Source of the DNA: Brevibacillus aydinogluensis
Lineage (GTDB): Bacteria; Bacillota; Bacilli; Brevibacillales; Brevibacillaceae
Reading direction: 5' to 3' (one strand)
NCBI RefSeq assembly: GCF_031954365.1
Contig: NZ_JAUSVZ010000001.1
Length of the DNA stretch: 64,000 nucleotides
The notes below the pieces were generated by a model. That model searched no databases and had not been told where the DNA came from. It was given only the letters and a program-made list of their open reading frames with translations. This document shows, in pieces, positions 59,398 through 64,000 of the stretch. The position numbers and the translations under genes are program-made. Numbering within the stretch: the stretch's first letter is position 1; each line of letters begins with the position of its first letter.

Positions 59398-59829
59398 TCA
59401 ATTACTCTGCACCGGTTGCGGCGGCATGTGGACGACTTCCAGATCCTTGAGAAAGTACCGGTTCCATTTGTTTGGGTAGGCATGGCGGTAGACAATTCGC
59501 TTGATGCCAACCTGGGCCAGGATTTTGGAGCAGTTTTCGCACGGTTCATGCGTCACGTAGGCGGTGGCACCCTTGAGGCTGTCCCGGTCTGCGTGCAGGC
59601 AGGCGTTTGTCTCAGCATGGATCGTCCGATGGCAGCGGTTGTCGTCTCCCAGAAGACAGCCTGCGTCTTCGCAGTGATCGTGTCCGTGGATGGAACCGTT
59701 GTAGCCGGTGGCGATGATGTGCTTGTCCTTCACGATAACGCAGCCGACGTGCAGTCTGTTGCACGTGGAACGGGCTGACACCTGCTCGGCAATGTCCAGG
59801 AAGTATTCATCCCAACTTTTCCTCGTCAT
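59398..59829 (-). CDS. comEB: dCMP deaminase, ComEB
   Basis: The 143-aa zinc deaminase has His71-Ala-Glu73 and Pro-Cys97-Glu-Asn-Cys100, plus LHVGCVIVKDKHIIATGYNGS. It converts dCMP to dUMP. The B. subtilis protein is longer (189 aa from memory), with a C-terminal extension missing here. The ATG at 59829 follows GGGAGGACAGTC. It is divergent from comEC across about 95 bp. Confidence 0.92.
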   Translation of the reverse strand: MTRKSWDEYFLDIAEQVSARSTCNRLHVGCVIVKDKHIIATGYNGSIHGHDHCEDAGCLLGDDNRCHRTIHAETNACLHADRDSLKGATAYVTHEPCENCSKILAQVGIKRIVYRHAYPNKWNRYFLKDLEVVHMPPQPVQSN

Positions 59830-59924
59830 GACTGTCCTCCCTCTGAGCGAACCATGCGGGTCTGTTATTGCTGGCACGCTTTTTTTGCACTGTTTTTTTG
59901 TCCCATCCCCCTTGTGTACACTCG

Positions 59925-62342
59925 ATGTCTCAGACACGTGACACGGGGGTGTCGTTGGTGAGTGTTTTTACCGTGAGCCTTGCGGCAGTCTGCGGGCTGC
60001 TGGCGGGGGCCTGCCTGCAAACCGCCTGGCTGGCACTATTAGCCGCCGCTGCGTCGGCAGTGTGCCTCTTTCTGCCCCGCCCGCACCGCACGCGGATGCT
60101 TTATCATTCTCTCATTTGTATTCTAACAGGTCTTTACTTTCAAGGGTACGACTATCTCCAGCGTTCGACGCTGCTGCCGTTGGCGGAGGACGGCGAGTCG
60201 ATCGCGGTCGCCGGTGTCATTGATTCGCCAGTGAAGCGCGACGGCGATACGGCCCGGTTTTTTCTGTCGGTCGAAACATGGGGGAAAACCGGGCGGCAGA
60301 TGACCGACATGGCGACAGCGGAGAGGATCGCCCTGCGGGTCCGCTTGTCCCGTGAGCCGGAAGCGCATGAGGTGGAACGGTGGATGCAGGGCAGCCGCCT
60401 GTCGGCTACGGTCCGGCTGTCGCTGCCGTCGTCGGCCCGCAACCCCCATGCGTTTGACTACGCCCGCTATCTGCGGTGGCAGGGCGTGCGTATCGTGGCG
60501 GAAGCGGAGTACGGCGACGTCCGGATGGAGCCGGCCGAGTCGGGTGTAATGATGCTGTTTCGGCGGTGGCAGACGACAGCTGCCGACCGCATTGCCCTGC
60601 TGTTTCCAGACCAGGAAGCAGCCGGTTACATGCAATCGCTGCTGTTGGGCATCACGGACGGGGTGTCGCCGGCAACGGAAGAGATGTACGACAACCTTGG
60701 CTTGAGTCACGTGCTGGCCATTTCCGGGCTGCACGTGACGCTGGTGAGCGGGATGTTCGTGTGGATCGCAGAGCGGGCGGGGATGCCGCGCCGGACGGCC
60801 CTGGTGCTGACGACAGTGCTGCTTGTCGGCTATGTCCTGATCGTGGGGGCCAGTGCCTCCGCGGTGCGCGCCGGCATCATGGGAGCGATCGGCCTGCTCT
60901 GTCAGGCTGGAGCCCGGCAGACGGAGGGAAGGCAGGTGTGGGGGTGGGCGCTGCTGTTGATGCTGGCGTTCAATCCGTACTACTTGTGGCACCTGGGGTT
61001 CCAGCTCTCGTTTGGCGTGACACTGGGGCTGATTGTGCTCGTGCCCGTCGGCCGCCAGTTTTTCACGCGGGGGCCCGAGTGGCTGCGCACGTCGTTGGCC
61101 GTCACCTTTGCCGCGCAGGCTGTCTCGTTCCCGTTTCTCATTTACCATTTTCATCAGTTTTCACCGCTCTCCTGGCTGGTCAACCTGCTGGCCGTGCCGC
61201 TGCTTTCAATGGTGGTGCTGCCTGCAGGCTACCTCGCGCTATTGCTCGGACTGATTCACCCGGCGCTGGCCGTGCTGCCCGCCCGGCTGGCTTCCGCGCT
61301 GCTGGACTGGCTGCACGGGCCGCTGTTTTGGCTGGAGGCGCAGACCGTGCCGTTTTCCCATTGGCCGCATCCCCAGTGGTGGTGGATCGTGCTGTACGGG
61401 CTTTTTCTCGCGGCACTGCCTGTATTGTGGTGGCGAGGCTACCATCGTCCGAGGGACCGCTGGCTGTATGCGGGCCTTTTTCTGTTGCTGCTCGTGGCCG
61501 CGAGACAGCCGTTCGCCGGCGGGGACGAAGTGCGGATCACGTTTCTTGACGTCGATCAAGGAGATTCTATCGTTGTCGAAGTTGGTAAAAAGAAGGTATA
61601 CTTAATAGATGCGGGTGGAACACCCCGGTACCCAGCCAGGGAATCCTGGCGGGAGCGACGTGATCCGTTTGATGTGGGGAAAGACGTCGTGTTGCCTTTT
61701 TTGCGAGCGCGGGGGATCGAACGGATCGACCATGTGGTAATGACGCACGGGGATCACGACCACATCGGAGGGATGGCAGCGCTGGTGCCGCACTTTACAT
61801 TTGGCTCGGTGCTTGTCAACGGTTCACCTCCCCGTGACGAGGAAGCCGCGATTCTCGAACGTTTCCGCGCAAAACGCGTACCTGTCCTGACCGGAAGGCC
61901 TGGGCAGACATGGACGGATGTACCCGGTGTGGAGTGGGCCTGGCTTCACCCGGACGGAGATTTGACACATACGGGCAACGATGCTTCTGTCGTGCTTCGT
62001 CTTACCGCTTATGGCACGACTGTTTTGTTTACTGGCGATATTGAACGGTCAGGGGAAGAGCGGCTGCTTGCCCGCAGCCTGCTGTCGCCCGTCGATGTAT
62101 TGAAAGTGGCGCATCACGGCAGCAGCACATCCAGCTCTCCCGCTTTTCTGGCCGCAGCAAAACCGCGAGCCGCCGTCATTTCGGCCGGCCGAAACAACCG
62201 CTACGGGCATCCCTCGCCCGTCGTGGTCAAGCGTTTGATGGATACAGGGGCAAATGTTTACCGAACGGATCTGCATGGGGCAGTCACCCTGGTCATACGC
62301 AGGGGAGCGGTGCACTGGCAAACGCAAATTACCGATACATAA
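59925..62342 (+). CDS. comEC: DNA internalization competence protein ComEC
   Basis: The 805-aa membrane protein has an N-terminal soluble OB-like region (about 60-190), the Competence domain with about 10 helices (LAISGLHVTLVSGM to about 530), and a C-terminal metallo-beta-lactamase-like domain (ITFLDVDQGDSIVVEVGKKK, MTHGDHDHIGGM, LKVAHHGSSTSSSP). It forms the DNA uptake channel and may degrade the non-transforming strand. The ATG at 59925 lacks a good ribosome site. A GTG at 59958 behind GGGGGTG is an equally likely start. Confidence 0.93.
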   Translation: MSQTRDTGVSLVSVFTVSLAAVCGLLAGACLQTAWLALLAAAASAVCLFLPRPHRTRMLYHSLICILTGLYFQGYDYLQRSTLLPLAEDGESIAVAGVIDSPVKRDGDTARFFLSVETWGKTGRQMTDMATAERIALRVRLSREPEAHEVERWMQGSRLSATVRLSLPSSARNPHAFDYARYLRWQGVRIVAEAEYGDVRMEPAESGVMMLFRRWQTTAADRIALLFPDQEAAGYMQSLLLGITDGVSPATEEMYDNLGLSHVLAISGLHVTLVSGMFVWIAERAGMPRRTALVLTTVLLVGYVLIVGASASAVRAGIMGAIGLLCQAGARQTEGRQVWGWALLLMLAFNPYYLWHLGFQLSFGVTLGLIVLVPVGRQFFTRGPEWLRTSLAVTFAAQAVSFPFLIYHFHQFSPLSWLVNLLAVPLLSMVVLPAGYLALLLGLIHPALAVLPARLASALLDWLHGPLFWLEAQTVPFSHWPHPQWWWIVLYGLFLAALPVLWWRGYHRPRDRWLYAGLFLLLLVAARQPFAGGDEVRITFLDVDQGDSIVVEVGKKKVYLIDAGGTPRYPARESWRERRDPFDVGKDVVLPFLRARGIERIDHVVMTHGDHDHIGGMAALVPHFTFGSVLVNGSPPRDEEAAILERFRAKRVPVLTGRPGQTWTDVPGVEWAWLHPDGDLTHTGNDASVVLRLTAYGTTVLFTGDIERSGEERLLARSLLSPVDVLKVAHHGSSTSSSPAFLAAAKPRAAVISAGRNNRYGHPSPVVVKRLMDTGANVYRTDLHGAVTLVIRRGAVHWQTQITDT

Positions 62343-62394
62343 ATGCTTGCAACCTTTTTCAGCAGCGCCCCGTCTGTAGGAGGGAGAGGAGATT

Positions 62395-62943
62395 ATGCGA
62401 GAGGCAGAGCTGATCAGGATGGCGCAAGCCGGGGATCACGACGCGCTTGTCGAGCTGCTCCGATCGATTGAGGCCTCTGTTTACCGCAGCGCTTATTATA
62501 TCCTAGGAAATGAACAGGACGCTCTCGATGCCTCCCAGGAAGCGTTGATCCGGATTTATCGAAAGCTGGACACGTACCAGGAAAAGGCAAGGTTTTCCAC
62601 ATGGGTGCAACGGATCGTCAACAACGTTTGCATGGATAAATTTCGCGCCATGAAGGAAACGGTCTCGATTGACGAGCATGAGCTCATCATCCCTGATCGA
62701 AACAACGTAGAAGATGAAATCCTTCTCACCAGTTTGTCGAGCGATATTCAGCAGGCGATCAAAAAACTGCCCAATCAGTACCGCATGGTGGTGGTGCTCC
62801 GCTATCTTGAGGATTTGTCCTACCAAGAGATTGCCGAGACATTGGATCTGCCGCTGAATACGGTCAAGTCGTATTTGTTTCGGGCCAGACAACAACTGCA
62901 GGAGTTGTTGCACGACTATCAGAAAGGGGGGATCGGTAGATGA
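62395..62943 (+). CDS. ECF-type RNA polymerase sigma factor (SigW-like)
   Basis: The 182-aa protein has region 2 (about 8-75; ALVELLRSIEASVYRSAYYIL, DALDASQEALIRIYRKLDTY, FSTWVQRIVNN) and region 4 (about 115-170; IKKLPNQYRMVVVLRYLED, SYQEIAETLDLPLNTVKSYLFRARQQL). The ATG at 62395 follows GGAGGGAGAGGAGATT. It overlaps the anti-sigma gene by ATGA, so the two are coupled. Confidence 0.93.
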   Translation: MREAELIRMAQAGDHDALVELLRSIEASVYRSAYYILGNEQDALDASQEALIRIYRKLDTYQEKARFSTWVQRIVNNVCMDKFRAMKETVSIDEHELIIPDRNNVEDEILLTSLSSDIQQAIKKLPNQYRMVVVLRYLEDLSYQEIAETLDLPLNTVKSYLFRARQQLQELLHDYQKGGIGR

Positions 62944-63794
62944 TAGATGAAGAAGTCTGGGAGTGGATGCAGCGGGATATGGATGGGGACCTCTCACCGG
63001 AAGAGCGGGAAAAGCTGTTTGCCATGCTCCGGAACAATCCCGATCTGCAGCTTGCGTACGACCGTTTGAAACGAGTCTCTGAGCAGTTGGAACAACTTCC
63101 CCCTGTCACACCACCATACAGCCTGGTGGACGCGATCCTACCGCAGTTGGAGTCAGAATCGGTCCGGCCGGCAGAAGCATCATCCCCTAAGCGGGAATCT
63201 CTGCCCAAGCTGGAGGTGAAGCAGGCGGCGTCTGCCACCGAGAAATCGTCGAAGTGGCGGCGGGCGTACGTCTGGATGGCCCGGATCGGAAGCGGTGCAG
63301 TTGCCGCCTGTCTGCTCGTATTTCTGCTCTTTATGGGCAGCAGCGATCAGCAGCAGAACTCGGACGATTACCAGCAAGGTTCGACGGCTGGCGAAGAAAC
63401 GCCTGAGGTGGCGCCTGCCGTGTTTGGTCCGCCTGTGCCCCCAAAGAGCACTCATTCATCATCAGTAACAACAACGGGGGAGCAGCAGACGAAACCGGCG
63501 AAGAAGGTAAAATCGCAGACGACAGAGAAAAAAGAGCAAAAGACCAAGACAGAAACTAAAACGCCACCTGCAAAGCAAACCGTCCAACCGAAAAAGCAGG
63601 TGGAACCCAAACCGCCCGTAAGGCCAGTCATCGATCCGCAGGAAGAAAAGCCGGTGTTTCCGATTGGCCTGGAAGAAAAGGACGACAGCAAGTCGGACAG
63701 AAACGAAAAAAAAGTGCGTGATGACGACGACCGCGACGAAGATGATGACGACAAGTCCGGCGGCAACAGAGGGAAATCGCGCGACAGAGACTGA
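62940..63794 (+). CDS. Membrane-bound anti-sigma factor with a long lysine/proline and acidic C-terminal tail
   Basis: The 284-aa protein has an N-terminal cytoplasmic sigma-binding region (about 1-70; WEWMQRDMDGDLSPEEREKL) similar to anti-sigma domains but without the zinc HxxxCxxC motif, then one membrane helix (about 115-133). The extracytoplasmic part is low complexity: Lys/Thr/Pro-rich (about 175-235), then an Asp/Glu/Lys-rich tail ending in DDDDRDEDDDD and RGKSRDRD. It should hold the ECF sigma factor until a signal triggers its degradation. The tail may bind cell-wall polymers or cations, which is a guess. Confidence 0.85.
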   Translation: MIDEEVWEWMQRDMDGDLSPEEREKLFAMLRNNPDLQLAYDRLKRVSEQLEQLPPVTPPYSLVDAILPQLESESVRPAEASSPKRESLPKLEVKQAASATEKSSKWRRAYVWMARIGSGAVAACLLVFLLFMGSSDQQQNSDDYQQGSTAGEETPEVAPAVFGPPVPPKSTHSSSVTTTGEQQTKPAKKVKSQTTEKKEQKTKTETKTPPAKQTVQPKKQVEPKPPVRPVIDPQEEKPVFPIGLEEKDDSKSDRNEKKVRDDDDRDEDDDDKSGGNRGKSRDRD

Positions 63795-63969
63795 CGCCCC
63801 CTTTGCGTGTGCAGTGTTCGTGCGTTCGTGACAAACGCGCTTTTTGCAATTGGACCGGCACCGGCAGGGAAGGAACTGCGTATATTGCAGTATCCAGCAC
63901 CCCCTGCTTACCGTTTCAGGAGAAGGCATCCCGGGACTTCTCCCAGAACGTTTACATAGAGGTGCCCAT

Positions 63970-64000
63970 ATGAAAAACTGCAGCGATCCAGGCTGCGGTT
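63970..64000 (+). CDS. Start of an unidentified gene, cut by the window end
   Basis: The ATG at 63970 lies behind GAGGTGCCCAT and opens a frame M-K-N-C-S-D-P-G-C-G that is still open at base 64000. It is too short to identify. Confidence 0.4.
   Translation, partial: MKNCSDPGCG

Noticed and set aside
1..64000. CRISPR arrays, rRNA genes, complete insertion sequences
   Set aside because: No regularly spaced repeats, rRNA-like sequence or transposase genes were seen. The only mobile-element enzymes are the two serine recombinases.

Overview
The window looks like a chromosomal segment of a GC-rich, spore-forming Bacillota of the Paenibacillaceae/Brevibacillus type. The evidence is a sigK gene with a pro-sequence, the order yqeG-yqeH-aroE-yhbY-nadD-yqeK-rsfS-yqeM followed by comER/comEA/comEB/comEC, a leucyl T-box, strong AGGAGG ribosome sites and frequent GTG/TTG starts. 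The assignment is an inference from gene content, not from a marker gene.

Layout. 1-4.2 kb: 3' end of uridine kinase, a class B penicillin-binding protein, a stand-alone JAMM metalloprotease and an HD-GYP protein. 4.5-12.7 kb: a carbohydrate uptake operon (DeoR regulator, ribulokinase-like FGGY kinase, ribokinase-like kinase, sugar ABC ATPase, two permeases, LsrB/RhaS-type binding lipoprotein). 12.7-23.5 kb: the sigK region. 23.6-45.5 kb: mostly single genes and small operons (NUDIX, LOG, phosphatase lipoprotein, GreA-like factor, YtkA/FixH-like lipoprotein, BdbC plus thioredoxin, PPP phosphatase, sirtuin, tRNA-Thr, ureohydrolase, HARE-HTH-like protein, ABC-F, BCAT, S58 peptidase, YpgR/CvfC-like, FAD oxidoreductase, broken class A serine hydrolase, OppA, C26 hydrolase). 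46-64 kb: dinB, the yqeG-yqeM cluster, T-box-leuS, the rearranged com locus with asnB, and an ECF sigma/anti-sigma pair.

Main discovery. sigK, on the minus strand, is cut into three pieces by two separate skin-like elements, each with its own large serine recombinase. Segment 1 (23293-23486) encodes the pro-sequence up to ...RLVAHI. Segment 2 (16497-16645) is about 145 bp and encodes KKFENTGED...CIEN. Segment 3 (13353-13727) encodes EILMHLR... to the end. Element A (about 2.77 kb) sits at the site I know from the Bacillus subtilis skin element. It holds only a SpoIVCA-like recombinase and an IclR regulator. Element B (about 6.65 kb) sits 48 codons upstream and holds an unrelated-looking recombinase, a 47-aa ORF and a YtrA-type GntR/ABC transporter operon. 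Removing both elements at the junctions I propose restores exactly 237 in-frame codons (236 aa). Joining the ends of each element gives a near-palindromic attP. Removing only one element leaves a truncated product, so active sigma-K would need both excisions.

Smaller points of interest are a ribokinase with a shortened anion-hole motif, a frameshifted serine hydrolase, a broken MazG-like gene, a roughly 200-bp inverted-repeat element, a possible attenuator before the ABC-F gene, and a com locus split by leuS and asnB.
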